Source: Actinomadura barringtoniae
Lineage (GTDB): Bacteria; Actinomycetota; Actinomycetes; Streptosporangiales; Streptosporangiaceae
Assembly: GCF_017573505.1 (NCBI RefSeq)
Contig: NZ_JAGEOJ010000001.1
Span: forward strand, 434,001 to 498,000
Direction: 5' to 3'
Length of the DNA stretch: 64,000 nucleotides
Shown here: piece by piece, positions 34,266 to 43,429 of the stretch
How the letters are laid out: each line of letters begins with the position of its first letter
Numbering within the stretch: position 1 is the stretch's first letter
Program-made: the position numbers and the translations under genes
Notes under the pieces: generated by a model
Databases searched by the model: none
What the model saw: only the letters and a program-made list of their open reading frames with translations
Told to the model about the DNA's origin: nothing

Positions 34266-35732
34266 ATGAGAAATGTCCGCCGTACCTTCGCCGCCCTCGG
34301 CTGCGGCCTCGCCGTCGCGGCGCCGGCGCCCGCAACGCACGCCACCGCCCGAGAGCTCCAGGCCACCACCCGAGGGCTCCACGAAACCACCCGAGGGCTC
34401 CACGACACGCACCCGTGCCGCGACGACGACGGCGCGGTGCAGCCGGGCTTCACCTGCTGGACGCTGACCGTCCCGCTCGACCATTCCGGCCGCACGCCCG
34501 GCACGCTCGACCTCCAGGTCGGCGCCGCCGACGGCCCGGCCGAGCCCAAGGGCACGCTGCTGTTCCTCACCGGCGGCCCCGGCCAGGAGGGCGTCGCCCT
34601 GCTCCGGCGCATCGCCGAGCGGATGCCCGAGGTGTTCGCGCAGTACCGCCTCGTCATGCTGGACCAGCGCGGCACCGGCCCGCTCGGCGCCGTCGACTGC
34701 CCGAAGATGCAGGCTCAGGTCAGCGGCTCCGACAGTGCCCCGGCCACCCCCGACGCGGTGGACGAGTGCAGCCGCCTGCTCGGCGACCGGGCGCGCTTCT
34801 ACGGCACCGACCAGAGCGTCGGCGACTTCGAGGACGTCCGGCGCGCGCTCGGCGTGGACACCATGGCCGTGGACGGCGTGTCGTACGGCTCCTTCGCCGC
34901 CGCCCGTTACGCCATCGCCCATCCCCGGAACGTGTCCCGGCTGGTCTTGGACTCGGTCGTCCCGCACCACTGGACGGTCGCCGGAGACCTGAACCTGGTC
35001 GGGCTCACCGCCCAGCCCAGGGTGCTCCGGGCCGCCTGCGAGACCGCGCCCGCCTGCGGTTTCGACCCGGCGCAGGACCTCGCCACGCTCGTCCGGCGGC
35101 GCACCCCGGCCGGCGGGCTGGCCCTGTTCGGTGACGTGGTGGGCTACGAGTTCCTCGACCCGACCTACCGCGACCCGGACCCGATCCCCGGCAGCGGCCT
35201 GCCAGGCGACATCATCGGCGCGATGCACCAGGCCGTCGCCGGCGACACCCGCCGGCTGGACGCCATCGAGGCCGTGTTCGCGCCGGCCGACGGCACGCCC
35301 GCGAGCCAGCTGAGCGCGGGCCTGCACGCGGCCACCCTCTGCGAGGACCTGCGCTTCCCGTGGGGCACCTCGGCCACCCCGACCCGGCTCCGCCGTCCGT
35401 TCCTCGACCACACCGCGCGCACCCTGCCCGCGTCGGCCGCCTGGCCGTACACCCCGGCGGTCGCGCTCGCCCAGAGCAGCGTCCAGACCTGCCTGCGCTG
35501 GCCGGCCGAGCCCCCGAACTCCAACCCCGGCGGCCGGCTGCCCGACCTGCCCACGCTGATCCTCACCGGCGACCACGACCTCAGCACCCCGCTGGAGTGG
35601 GCCGAACAGGAACGCGCCGTCAGCCCAGCCGGCACCCGCTTCGTGGTCGTCAGGGGCGCCGCCCACTCCATCCAGAACCGCGAACCCGGCCACACCGGCC
35701 GCGACGCCCTGGCCCAGTTCCTGCTGGGCTGA
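34266..35732 (+). CDS. Secreted alpha/beta-hydrolase peptidase (TAP/SlpD-like)
   Basis: A 488-residue exported serine peptidase. The signal peptide MRNVRRTFAALGCGLAVAAP is followed by three 7-residue repeats (TARELQA/TTRGLHE/TTRGLHD). Mature enzyme: oxyanion region LLFLTGGPGQEG, nucleophile elbow DGVSYGS (Ser near 206), acid in LTGDHDLSTP and His in RGAAHSIQN, with six or more Cys. This resembles the Streptomyces tripeptidyl-aminopeptidase/SlpD family, which trims exported peptides. GGGAG upstream supports the start. It could act on leader or wall peptides; unproven. Confidence 0.85.
   Translation: MRNVRRTFAALGCGLAVAAPAPATHATARELQATTRGLHETTRGLHDTHPCRDDDGAVQPGFTCWTLTVPLDHSGRTPGTLDLQVGAADGPAEPKGTLLFLTGGPGQEGVALLRRIAERMPEVFAQYRLVMLDQRGTGPLGAVDCPKMQAQVSGSDSAPATPDAVDECSRLLGDRARFYGTDQSVGDFEDVRRALGVDTMAVDGVSYGSFAAARYAIAHPRNVSRLVLDSVVPHHWTVAGDLNLVGLTAQPRVLRAACETAPACGFDPAQDLATLVRRRTPAGGLALFGDVVGYEFLDPTYRDPDPIPGSGLPGDIIGAMHQAVAGDTRRLDAIEAVFAPADGTPASQLSAGLHAATLCEDLRFPWGTSATPTRLRRPFLDHTARTLPASAAWPYTPAVALAQSSVQTCLRWPAEPPNSNPGGRLPDLPTLILTGDHDLSTPLEWAEQERAVSPAGTRFVVVRGAAHSIQNREPGHTGRDALAQFLLG
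34345..34407 (+). repeat. Three tandem 21-bp units inside the peptidase gene
   Basis: Units at 34345, 34366 and 34387; the last two differ at only a few bases (CCACCCGAGGGCTCCACGA shared). They encode three heptads just after the signal peptide and probably arose by slippage duplication. Confidence 0.6.
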
Positions 35733-35752
35733 CCGTACGGTGGCCGACGCCC

Positions 35753-36946
35753 CTAGACACGGACGGTGACCGGCGCCTCCGCCGGGCTCTTGACCCCGGC
35801 GGTCGTACGGCGGTCGACCGCGCCCGAGACCAGCGCGACGCCGAGGCCGGCGGCCCCGAGCAGGGCGCCCACCCACAGCGGCGCGGTGTAGCCGAGCCCC
35901 GCGTCGATCGCCAGCCCGCCGAGCAGCGGCCCGACCGCGTTGCCGAGGTTGAACGCGGCGACGTTGGCGGCCGAGCCCATCGCCTCGGCCCCGACCGCCT
36001 TGTCCAGCACGCGGGTCTGCAGCGGCGGGATCGCCGCGGCGGCGATCAGGCCCAGCAGGGCCAGCGAGATCACGGCGGTGACCTTGTTGTGCGAGGTGGC
36101 CAGCAGCGCGACCGCGACCACGATGATCCCGCCGAGCGTGGCGTAGATGGCGGGCATGATCGCTCGGTCGGCCCACCGGCCGCCGAGCGGGCCGCCGACC
36201 AGCATGCCGACGCCGAGCACGATCATCACGACCGGGACGGCGCCCGCCGAGAACCCGGTGACCTCGGTCAGCAGCGGCGAGATGTAGGTGATGACGGCGA
36301 GGACGGGCGCCCAGCCGAGCGTGGTCATCGCGAGCACGAGCCACAACTGCCCGCTGCGGAACACCTTCAGCTCGCTGCGCAGCCCGCCGGTCTGGGGACG
36401 CGCGCCGCGGGGCACGAACGCGGCGATCCCGGCCAGGGCGACCACGCCGATCGCGCCGACCACCCAGAAGGTCGCGCGCCAGCCGAGGTTCTGGCCGATG
36501 AACGTGCCGAGCGGCACCCCGACCACGTTGGCCAGGTTGAGCCCGGTGAAGAACATCGCGATGGCGGTCGCCCGCTTCTCCGGCTTGACCAGGTCGGCGG
36601 CGACGACGGCCGCGACGCCGATGTAGGCGCCGTGCGCGAACGAGGCCACGATCCGCCCGGCCATCAGCGCGCCGTACGAGGGGGCCAGCGCCGACAGCAG
36701 ATGGGCGGCGACGAAGAGGACCATGACGGCCAGGAGCATCTTCTTGCGCGGCCATCGGGCGCCGAGCGCGGTCATCACCGGCGCGCCCACCACCACGCCG
36801 AACGCGTAGCCGGAGACCAGCAGGCCCGCCGTGGGGATCGAGGTATGGAAGTCCGCCGCCAGATCGGGCAGCAGACCGGCGATGACGAACTCGGTGGTGC
36901 CGATGCCGAAGGCACCGAGCGCCAGCGCCAGCAGCGCGAGAGGCAT
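35753..36946 (-). CDS. MFS transporter (AraJ/Cmx-like)
   Basis: A 397-residue major facilitator with 12 TM helices. It starts MPLALLALALGAFGIGTTEF, has the loop motif YAFGVVVGAPVMTALGARWPRKK (motif A) and GAYIGVAAVVAADLV, as in the DHA1 drug/arabinose-exporter branch. Likely an exporter of a toxic small molecule. The start at 36946 has GAGGAGG upstream. Divergent from a marR gene across 134 bases, a standard pairing in which the MarR protein represses both. Confidence 0.9.
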   Translation of the reverse strand: MPLALLALALGAFGIGTTEFVIAGLLPDLAADFHTSIPTAGLLVSGYAFGVVVGAPVMTALGARWPRKKMLLAVMVLFVAAHLLSALAPSYGALMAGRIVASFAHGAYIGVAAVVAADLVKPEKRATAIAMFFTGLNLANVVGVPLGTFIGQNLGWRATFWVVGAIGVVALAGIAAFVPRGARPQTGGLRSELKVFRSGQLWLVLAMTTLGWAPVLAVITYISPLLTEVTGFSAGAVPVVMIVLGVGMLVGGPLGGRWADRAIMPAIYATLGGIIVVAVALLATSHNKVTAVISLALLGLIAAAAIPPLQTRVLDKAVGAEAMGSAANVAAFNLGNAVGPLLGGLAIDAGLGYTAPLWVGALLGAAGLGVALVSGAVDRRTTAGVKSPAEAPVTVRV

Positions 36947-36992
36947 GTGAGCCCTCCTCGGGTAAGATAACGGGCGTGAACAGGTAACCGGC

Positions 36993-37051
36993 ACATGCAT
37001 TAGTTGCAGACGCTTGTTACTTGCACACGCCGACTATATGAATATGCATGT
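36993..37051. promoter_or_regulatory. MarR/MFS intergenic operator candidates
   Basis: The AT-rich spacer holds ACATGCAT (36993-37000) and its inverse ATGCATGT (37044-37051), plus direct repeats TTGCAGACGC (37004-37013) and TTGCACACGC (37021-37030). A -10 candidate for marR (TATATG, 37035-37040) lies between them; on the minus strand TTATCT (36965-36970) could be the MFS -10. These are plausible MarR sites. Confidence 0.45.
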
Positions 37052-37080
37052 AAATCGGGCAACCCGAGGAGGCGTGAGCC

Positions 37081-37524
37081 ATGTCACAACACGATTCCGA
37101 GGCCCGCGCCCAGGGCTGGCGGACGCTGGCGGCGCTGCAGAACCGCATCGAGGTCAAGATCGAGAAGGCGCTCCAGGAGCGGCACGGCCTGAGCGTCAAC
37201 GAGTTCTGCGTGCTGCATCACCTGAGCGGCGAGGACGGCCCTCACACCCGCATGCAGCAGCTGGCGAACGTGCTCGTGCTCAGCCAGAGCGCCACCACCC
37301 GCCTGATCTCCCGCCTGGAGAAGCGCGGCCTGGTGACGCGAGTGCTCTCAGAAGAGGACCGCCGCGGGATCTACGCCGAGGCGACCGAGGCGGGCCGGGC
37401 CCTGCACGACGAAGCGGCCCCCACCCACAACGCCGCTCTGGACGCCGCGCTGGCGGAGGCCGCCGACCTGCCCGAGCTGACCCCGCTCGTTCAGGCCCTG
37501 GAGACCCTCTCCATCAAGGTGTGA
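37081..37524 (+). CDS. MarR family transcriptional regulator
   Basis: A 147-residue winged-helix regulator. Helices for dimerisation flank the DNA-binding core LSVNEFCVLHHLSGEDG...TRMQQLANVLVLSQSATTRLISRLEKRGLV, and the wing carries VLSEEDRRGIYAEAT. Ligand unknown. GAGGAGG lies upstream of the ATG. Divergent from the MFS exporter it probably controls, and convergent with the amidase gene three bases away. Confidence 0.93.
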   Translation: MSQHDSEARAQGWRTLAALQNRIEVKIEKALQERHGLSVNEFCVLHHLSGEDGPHTRMQQLANVLVLSQSATTRLISRLEKRGLVTRVLSEEDRRGIYAEATEAGRALHDEAAPTHNAALDAALAEAADLPELTPLVQALETLSIKV

Positions 37525-37527
37525 CCG

Positions 37528-38670
37528 TCAGGCCCCTTTCGCCAGGTCGAGCAGTGCACGGTCGCTCCCCGGCGCACCCACCGCAGAAAGCCCGGTCGGC
37601 AGGCCGCCCACGGTCAGCAGCGGCATCACGACCGAGGGAAGCCCGGCGATCGAGGCCAGGCAGGTGAGCCGCAGCGTCGCCGCCCGGTAGACGTCCATCT
37701 CCGCCATCGACGACCCCGCCATGGGCGCAGGCGCCGACGCGCACGGCAGCAGCAGCGCCGTCCCCTCCGGAATCGCGGCCCGGAGCGTCGCCCGCGCCCC
37801 CGCGACGACCTCGCCGAGCTCGGCCCGCCGTTCCGCATCGATGCCGCGCCCCGCCTCGAACCGCGCCGTCACACCCGGCCCGAGCGACCCCGGATGCGCG
37901 TCGATCCAGGCGCCGTGCGACTCCCACGCCTCGGAGGCCTGATGGGAGCGGAACGCCGCGAACCACTCGTCCAGCCGCCCCTCGCACAGCGACTCGACGC
38001 GTTCGACGTCCCACCGCCCGCATGCCTTCTCGAACTCCGCCACCGTGTCGGGCTCGGCCAGCGCGACGACATCATCGGCGACCAGGAACCTGGTCACCGG
38101 CGCGGGCTCGCCCCCGGGCAGCAGGACGTCCCCAGCCAAGTCATGCGTGCCCGCGTCCCGCGCGAACCACCCGACCGTGTCGTACGAGGGCGCCAGCGGC
38201 AGCACCCCCACCTTGGGGATCAGCCCGTGCGTCGTACGGATCCCGTACAGCCCGCAGTGCGAGGCCGGAGCCCGGCAGGACCCGGCCGTGTCCGTCCCCA
38301 GCCCGATGTCCACGAGCCCCAACGCCGTCGCCGACGCCGACCCGCTGCTCGACCCGCCTGGAATCCGCCCAGGCGCAGCCGGATTGGGCGGCGTCCCGTA
38401 GTGCCTGTTCGTCCCCGTGAGGCTGAACGCCAGCTCATCGGTCTGCGCGATCCCGGCGACATCGGCACCCGCGTCCAGCAGTGCCTGCACCACCGGCGAC
38501 GTCACCGTCTCGACGGGCGCCCCGGCCAGCCAGTCAGGGTTACCCGCACCGATCCGCTCCCCCGCGACCGCGTACAGATCCTTGACCGCGACACTCAGCC
38601 CATCGAGCGGCCCACCACCAGCCCCCGCCACCAGAGGCCCCCCGGTAACCCGCCACACGCTCTCGTTCAT
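37528..38670 (-). CDS. Amidase (amidase signature family)
   Basis: A 380-residue amidase-signature hydrolase, on the short side for the family. Catalytic triad visible: Lys30 in VAVKDLY, the Ser run in PGGSSSGSA (107-109) and nucleophile Ser131 in GTDTAGSCRAPA. The C-terminal region LASIAGLPSVVMPL is typical. It likely hydrolyses a small amide such as indoleacetamide-type substrates or a peptide amide. Its start overlaps the stop of the GNAT gene (ATGA), so the two are co-translated. Confidence 0.92.
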   Translation of the reverse strand: MNESVWRVTGGPLVAGAGGGPLDGLSVAVKDLYAVAGERIGAGNPDWLAGAPVETVTSPVVQALLDAGADVAGIAQTDELAFSLTGTNRHYGTPPNPAAPGRIPGGSSSGSASATALGLVDIGLGTDTAGSCRAPASHCGLYGIRTTHGLIPKVGVLPLAPSYDTVGWFARDAGTHDLAGDVLLPGGEPAPVTRFLVADDVVALAEPDTVAEFEKACGRWDVERVESLCEGRLDEWFAAFRSHQASEAWESHGAWIDAHPGSLGPGVTARFEAGRGIDAERRAELGEVVAGARATLRAAIPEGTALLLPCASAPAPMAGSSMAEMDVYRAATLRLTCLASIAGLPSVVMPLLTVGGLPTGLSAVGAPGSDRALLDLAKGA

Positions 38671-39164
38671 GAGCCCCTCACTCGTTGCTCGACCTTGAAC
38701 ACTCGGAACCCTCGCCGCTCATAATTGGGCAGCGCGTTCGGATGGTCGAGCGAGGAGGTGTGCAGCCACACCCGCCGCACGTCCGGCATGACCTCCCAGG
38801 CCTGCCGCACGCCGAGGGTCAGCGCGTACGATCCCAGCCCCGTGCCGACGCGCTCGGGGACGAGGCCGAAGCTCCTGATCTCGACATCGCCGTCCGGATA
38901 GGGCTCGTAGGTGATGATCCCGATCGGCTCGCCCTCGAAGACCAGCAGCCAGTACATCCGTCGCGGGCTCCCGGCGCGCCAGGTCTCCCACTCGGTGGCG
39001 GTCCGCCGGGCGCTCTTCCAGCCGTACGGCGTACCGACCCGGGCCAGCATCTCCGGCACCCGCGCGTCCCACTCGGTGCGCTCCAGCACCAGCCCCTCGA
39101 CCGGTGCGGCCGGTTCGAGCTGGTCCCGGTCGGTCATCTCGACGAACGTCACGATCTCGTTCAC
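38667..39164 (-). CDS. GNAT family N-acetyltransferase
   Basis: A 165-residue acetyltransferase. Recognisable features are a central strand MYWLLVFEGEPIGIITYEPYPDGDVEIRSF, an acetyl-CoA loop variant RVGTGLGSYALTLG (in place of the canonical Q/R-x-x-G-x-G/A) and a C-terminal HTSSLDHPNALPNYERRGF, as in GNAT enzymes where N-A-x-x-Y closes the fold. Substrate unknown; coupled with the amidase. Confidence 0.88.
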   Translation of the reverse strand: MNEIVTFVEMTDRDQLEPAAPVEGLVLERTEWDARVPEMLARVGTPYGWKSARRTATEWETWRAGSPRRMYWLLVFEGEPIGIITYEPYPDGDVEIRSFGLVPERVGTGLGSYALTLGVRQAWEVMPDVRRVWLHTSSLDHPNALPNYERRGFRVFKVEQRVRGS

Positions 39165-39198
39165 CCGCCGAAGGGTACGCGGGATGATCGGCTCGGGC

Positions 39199-39897
39199 TC
39201 AGCAGGGCTGAGGCGCCGGGAGTCTGCCCGCGAAGAACGCCCCGGGAGGCACGCCCATCATGCTGCGGAACTCGGCGGTCATGTGGGACTGGTCGTAGTA
39301 GCCGTTCGTTGCGGCGAGCTGCGCCAGGTCCATGTGCCGCCGGGCGCCGAGCGCGCTGCGCAGCCGGGTGATGCGGGCGACCGCCTTGGGCGGGACGCCG
39401 ACGTTCTCGGTGACCACGTACCGAAGCTGCCGCTCGCTGACCGCGAGGCTTCGCGCCAGCTCGGGCAGCCGCCCTGGGCCGGACAGCGCTGAGACGGCCG
39501 AGACCGCCGTACGGGCCAGGCGGGCATGATCGGTCGGCCGGAGGCGAGCCGCCAGAGACTCTTCCAGGCATTCGCGGATGGACTCGCAGTCCCGGCCGAG
39601 CCTGACCAGCCGCCGTTCGAGGTCGGTCGCCGCGTCGCCCCACAGGGCCGACAGCGGGATCGTTCCGTCGACCAGCTCGCGGACCGGCATGTCCAGCACG
39701 GCTCCGGCCACCCCGGGACGCAGTCGCGCCTTGACGCAGACCTCAAGCTCCTTGCCGGCGAAGTAGGCGGCGCGGGTACGGGGCCCGACCACGACCAGCT
39801 CGCCGTCGCGGAACACCAGCGCGGTGGCGGTGTCGGGCATGTGAACGATCCGGTCCGGCGCGCCGCTCAGGTCCTGGCTGTCCTCGATCAGCTCCAC
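39199..39897 (-). CDS. AraC family transcriptional regulator
   Basis: A 232-residue regulator with an N-terminal cupin-like sensing region (about 1-120) and a C-terminal double helix-turn-helix: LPELARSLAVSERQLRYVVTENVGVPPKAVARI then LAQLAATNGYYDQSHMTAEFRSMMGVPPGAFF. GTG start at 39897. Divergent from the NmrA-like gene 61 bases away, which it probably controls. Confidence 0.9.
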   Translation of the reverse strand: MELIEDSQDLSGAPDRIVHMPDTATALVFRDGELVVVGPRTRAAYFAGKELEVCVKARLRPGVAGAVLDMPVRELVDGTIPLSALWGDAATDLERRLVRLGRDCESIRECLEESLAARLRPTDHARLARTAVSAVSALSGPGRLPELARSLAVSERQLRYVVTENVGVPPKAVARITRLRSALGARRHMDLAQLAATNGYYDQSHMTAEFRSMMGVPPGAFFAGRLPAPQPC

Positions 39898-39958
39898 CGC
39901 TCACCCCCTGCCGATTTCTCCAAGAGAAGCCCTGCTCCAGCTTGGCACGCTCACATCC

Positions 39959-40798
39959 ATGATCCTCATTACCGGTGCCACCGGCACCATCGGCCGTGAA
40001 CTCGTCGAGACCTTGCAGGCGTCCGGCGAGCAGGTCCGTGCGATGACGCGTACCCCTGAGAAGGCCCCGCCCGCCGCGGAGGTCGCGGTCGCGGACTTCG
40101 ACGACCCCGCCTCGCTGAAGGCCGCCGCGCAGGGCGCCACGGCGGTCTTCATGCTCAGCGCTCCGGGCCCCTGGATCCCGCAGCACGACGAGGCGATGCT
40201 CGCTGCGGCGCGTTCGGCGGGCGTGCCCAAGGTGGTCAAGCTGTCGGCGATCGGAACCCACGACGCCGTGACCAGCTGGCATTTCGCGGGCGAGCAGGCG
40301 ATCCGGTCGAGCGGCCTGGCCTGGACGATCCTCCGCCCCTCCAGCTTCGCCTCCAACGTGCTGCGCTGGGCGCCGGCCGTCCAGGCGGGCGTCCCGATCC
40401 CCAACCCGATGGGGAACGGCGCGCAGGGCGTCATCGATCCGCAGGACGTCGCCGAGGTGGCGGCGCGAGCGCTGACCACCTCCGACCACGACGGGCGCAC
40501 CTACACGCTGACAGGCCCGGAGCTCATCAGCGTCCCCGAGATGGCCGAGCAGCTGGGCCGGGTCCTCGGCCGTCCCGTCACGGTCGTCGAGCAGTCCCTG
40601 GCCGACTACCGCGACCAGTTGAGCGGCGCCGGCCTCGATCCGGCCTTCGTCGAGACCGCCCTCGCCGGGGCCCGCCTCGTCGCGGAGGGCGGCAACGCCA
40701 TGGTGACCGAGGACGTCGCACGCGTCCTGGGCAGGCCTCCCCGCACGTTCGCCACCTGGGCGGAGGCCCACAAGGCCGCGTTCACGGCACAGGGTTGA
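39959..40798 (+). CDS. NmrA-like NAD(P)-binding protein (atypical SDR)
   Basis: A 279-residue Rossmann protein of the NmrA/HSCARG atypical SDR group. The dinucleotide loop is ITGATGTIGRELVETL (3-18), followed by RAMTRTPEK (NADP-type basic residues). The usual SDR YxxxK is absent, as in this group. It may act as a redox sensor or as an oxidoreductase on small substrates, under the divergent AraC regulator. A gene remnant follows directly. Confidence 0.9.
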   Translation: MILITGATGTIGRELVETLQASGEQVRAMTRTPEKAPPAAEVAVADFDDPASLKAAAQGATAVFMLSAPGPWIPQHDEAMLAAARSAGVPKVVKLSAIGTHDAVTSWHFAGEQAIRSSGLAWTILRPSSFASNVLRWAPAVQAGVPIPNPMGNGAQGVIDPQDVAEVAARALTTSDHDGRTYTLTGPELISVPEMAEQLGRVLGRPVTVVEQSLADYRDQLSGAGLDPAFVETALAGARLVAEGGNAMVTEDVARVLGRPPRTFATWAEAHKAAFTAQG

Positions 40799-40852
40799 CA
40801 GCAGGATCCCTCCATCCTTAATCCCTTCTTAGATGAAGAGAAATCTTCGGAG

Positions 40853-41155
40853 CAGCTCGGCGCCGCGCACCAGGAGCTGTTCGACAGCTTCCTCAAGGGG
40901 ACGCGGCTGACCGTCGAGGTCATCGACATCCGCCGGTACGGCACCGACGTCGCGGTCGTGGTCACCCGCGGCGAGGTGTCCAAGAAGACGCCGAAGAAGC
41001 TCGGCAAGCCGGCCACCTACACCGTGGTGCGGGAGGGCGGCGACCGGTGGCGGATCGCGGCCGTGCAGAAGACCAAGCACAAGCCGCTGATGGAGGCCAT
41101 CTCGTTCAAGTTCAAGCCCGCGACGCGTCCCGCTACCCGCCCGGCAGCTCGATGA
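40853..41155 (+). pseudogene. 5'-truncated SgcJ/EcaC-like (NTF2-fold) gene remnant
   Basis: The frame here reads HQELFDSFLKGTRLTVEVID and RRYGTDVAVVVTRGEVSKKT, then ATYTVVREGGDRWRIAAVQKTKHKPLMEAISF, which fits the C-terminal two thirds of SgcJ/EcaC-like NTF2-superfamily proteins. The N-terminal third is missing: upstream in frame are 18 unrelated codons back to the preceding stop, and the first usable in-frame start (GTG 40958) is inside the fold. The tail (RPATRPATRPAAR) is degenerate and its last 23 bases overlap the ABC gene on the other strand. Confidence 0.7.
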
Positions 41156-42575
41156 CGCGGTCGGCGATGCGCCGGGCCACCCGCCGGTCGTGCGTGACGA
41201 GGACGACGCCGAGGTCCTCGTCACACCGGAGCTCGTCCAGCAGGGCCAGGATGCGTTCCTGCGCCAGTACGTCGAGCCCGGTGGTGGGCTCGTCGGCGAG
41301 CAGGATCCGCGGCTTGGTCGCGAGGGCACGCGCCAGGGCGACCCGCTGGCGTTCGCCGCCGGAGAGCGTCGCGGGGCGGCGCGGGCCGCTCGCCGGATCG
41401 AGGCCCACGCGTTCCAGCAGGGCCGCCAGCCCGTCGCGCGCGCCCAGGGCCTCGGCCACGATCTGCTCGACCGTGTAGCGCGGGTCGAACGAGGCCAGCG
41501 CGTCCTGGAAGACCAGGCCGATCCCCCGCCGCAGCGCCCGCCGCTCGCGGTCGCGCAGCCCCCAGACGTCGCGGCCGTCGGCGAGGACACGTCCGGAGTC
41601 GGGCCGGTCCAGCAACGACAGCACGCCGACGAGCGTGGATTTACCCGCACCGCTGCGGCCGACGAGCGCGACCGCCTCGCCCGCGCGCACGTCCAGGTCG
41701 ACGCCGTCGAGCGCGACCGTCGTACGGCCCCGGCCGCGCAGCACCCGCCGCACGCCCTGCGCCGACAGCAGCACCTCGCCGTCCGAACGCCCAGGCGAGC
41801 CGATCCGCGTCTCCAACCGGGCGGCGGCCAGCAGATCCCGCGTGAACGAGGCCGTCGGCGCCTCAAGAAGCTCCGCCGTCGGCGCCCGCTCGACGATCCG
41901 GCCCTCCGACATGACGGCGATCTCGTCGGCCCAGCGCGCCGCCACGTCCAGGTCGTGCGTGATGAGCAGGACGCCGCGCCCGTTCTCGGTGGCCTGCGCG
42001 CGGATGGCGCCCAGCACCTCCTCCTGCGTCTCGGGATCGAGCGCGGTGGTGACCTCGTCGGCGATCAGCAGGTCGGGTTCGAGGACGGTCGCGACGGCGA
42101 GCGCGGCCCGCTGCACCTGCCCGCCCGACAGCTCGTACGGCCGGACGTCCCACACCCCGGACAGGCCGCATCGTTTGAGCGCCGCCTCCCCCAGGCGGCG
42201 GGGGTCGCCCGCGCCGTGCGCCCGCACGGTCTCGGTGAGATGGCGGCCGATGGTGATCGTGGGGTTGAGGCTGCCGGGGGCGTCCTGGAAGGCGTAGCCG
42301 ACCCTGGCGCCGCGAAGCCCCCGAAGCTCGCGGGCGCTCAGGGCCGACAGGTCCGTCTCGCCGAGCAGCACCGTGCCGCCGACCCGCACGACGGACGGAT
42401 CGTTCAGCCGCACGATCGACCGCGCGGTGAGGCTCTTGCCGCAGCCGCTCGGCCCGACCAGCGCCACGACCCGGCCCGCCGCGACGTCGAGGGACAGCCC
42501 GCCCACCACGCGCCGCCCAGCACCCGAGCGGCCCGGGACGTCGACGGTGAGGTCGCGGAGCTCCAGAACGTTCAC
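41133..42575 (-). CDS. ABC transporter ATP-binding protein, two ATPase domains (dipeptide/nickel type)
   Basis: A 480-residue fused double ATPase (DppD-DppF/NikD-NikE type). First domain (about 1-235): Walker A VGPSGCGKSLT, signature LSGGQVQR, Walker B LLIADEVTTALDP. Second (about 255-480): Walker A VGRSGAGKSTL, signature LSGGERQR, Walker B LLADEPTTGLD. The GTG at 42575 overlaps the permease stop (GTGA). In this operon, under a Nur box, it most likely powers nickel import. Confidence 0.9.
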   Translation of the reverse strand: MNVLELRDLTVDVPGRSGAGRRVVGGLSLDVAAGRVVALVGPSGCGKSLTARSIVRLNDPSVVRVGGTVLLGETDLSALSARELRGLRGARVGYAFQDAPGSLNPTITIGRHLTETVRAHGAGDPRRLGEAALKRCGLSGVWDVRPYELSGGQVQRAALAVATVLEPDLLIADEVTTALDPETQEEVLGAIRAQATENGRGVLLITHDLDVAARWADEIAVMSEGRIVERAPTAELLEAPTASFTRDLLAAARLETRIGSPGRSDGEVLLSAQGVRRVLRGRGRTTVALDGVDLDVRAGEAVALVGRSGAGKSTLVGVLSLLDRPDSGRVLADGRDVWGLRDRERRALRRGIGLVFQDALASFDPRYTVEQIVAEALGARDGLAALLERVGLDPASGPRRPATLSGGERQRVALARALATKPRILLADEPTTGLDVLAQERILALLDELRCDEDLGVVLVTHDRRVARRIADRVIELPGG

Positions 42576-43429
42576 CAGGCCCGCCCTTCCTGGTCGGCGA
42601 CGGCGGACGCCAGCACGTTCACGGCGAGGATCGTGACGACGACGCAGGCGGCGGGGAACGCGACGGTGTACCACTCGCCGGTCAGCAGGTGCGCCTGCGC
42701 CTCGGTGAGCAGGTTGCCCCAGCTCGGCCGGTTCGGCGGGATGCCGAGGCCGAGGAAGCTCAGCGTCGACTCGGTGAGGATCGCGTGCCCGACCTCGAAC
42801 GCGGCGATGGAGGCGACGGGCGGGAGCGCGCCGGGCAGCAGGTGGCGGCGCAGCACCTGGGCGCGGGACAGGCCGAGGGCGTAGGCGGCACGCACGTACA
42901 GCCGTTCGCGCTGGCTGATCAGCTCGGCGCGGGCGGTCAGCGCGACCGGCATCCAGCTGGTCACGGCGACCGCGATGACGACCGTGCCGAGCGATGGGCC
43001 GAGGACGGCGGCGAGCGCGAGCACGACGATCAGCATGGGCAGCGACAGCAGGACGTCGGCGGTGCGCGAGATCAGCTCGTCCGGCCAGCGGGGGCCGGCG
43101 GCGGCGATCCCGCCGAGCAGGGTCCCGATGACCACGGTGATCGCGGCGGCGACGAGGCCGACCAGCAGCGAGGTGCGCGCCCCGTACAGCAGCCGCGAGA
43201 GCAGGTCGCGCCCGAGCAGGTCGGTGCCGAGCGGGTGGCCGGGCGAGCCGGGCGCCAGGCCGGTCGCGGAGGTGTCGGTGGCGATCGGGTCGTACGAGGT
43301 GAACAGCGGCGCGAACGCGGCGGCGAGCATCAGCAGCGCCAGCACGGCCGCGGCGGCCCAGACGCCCGGCCGCCGCACCCGGATCCGCAGCGCGGCGAAG
43401 CCCGGGCGGGCCCGTTCAGCGGCGACCAT
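42572..43429 (-). CDS. ABC transporter permease (DppC/NikC-like)
   Basis: A 285-residue permease with an N-terminal OppC_N segment and six TM helices. It has GTDLLGRDLLSRLLYGARTSL, the DppC/NikC hallmark, and the EAA loop AAYALGLSRAQVLRRHLLPG. Overlaps both neighbours by a few bases, so it is co-translated. Pairs with the permease at 43416. Confidence 0.92.
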   Translation of the reverse strand: MVAAERARPGFAALRIRVRRPGVWAAAAVLALLMLAAAFAPLFTSYDPIATDTSATGLAPGSPGHPLGTDLLGRDLLSRLLYGARTSLLVGLVAAAITVVIGTLLGGIAAAGPRWPDELISRTADVLLSLPMLIVVLALAAVLGPSLGTVVIAVAVTSWMPVALTARAELISQRERLYVRAAYALGLSRAQVLRRHLLPGALPPVASIAAFEVGHAILTESTLSFLGLGIPPNRPSWGNLLTEAQAHLLTGEWYTVAFPAACVVVTILAVNVLASAVADQEGRAW

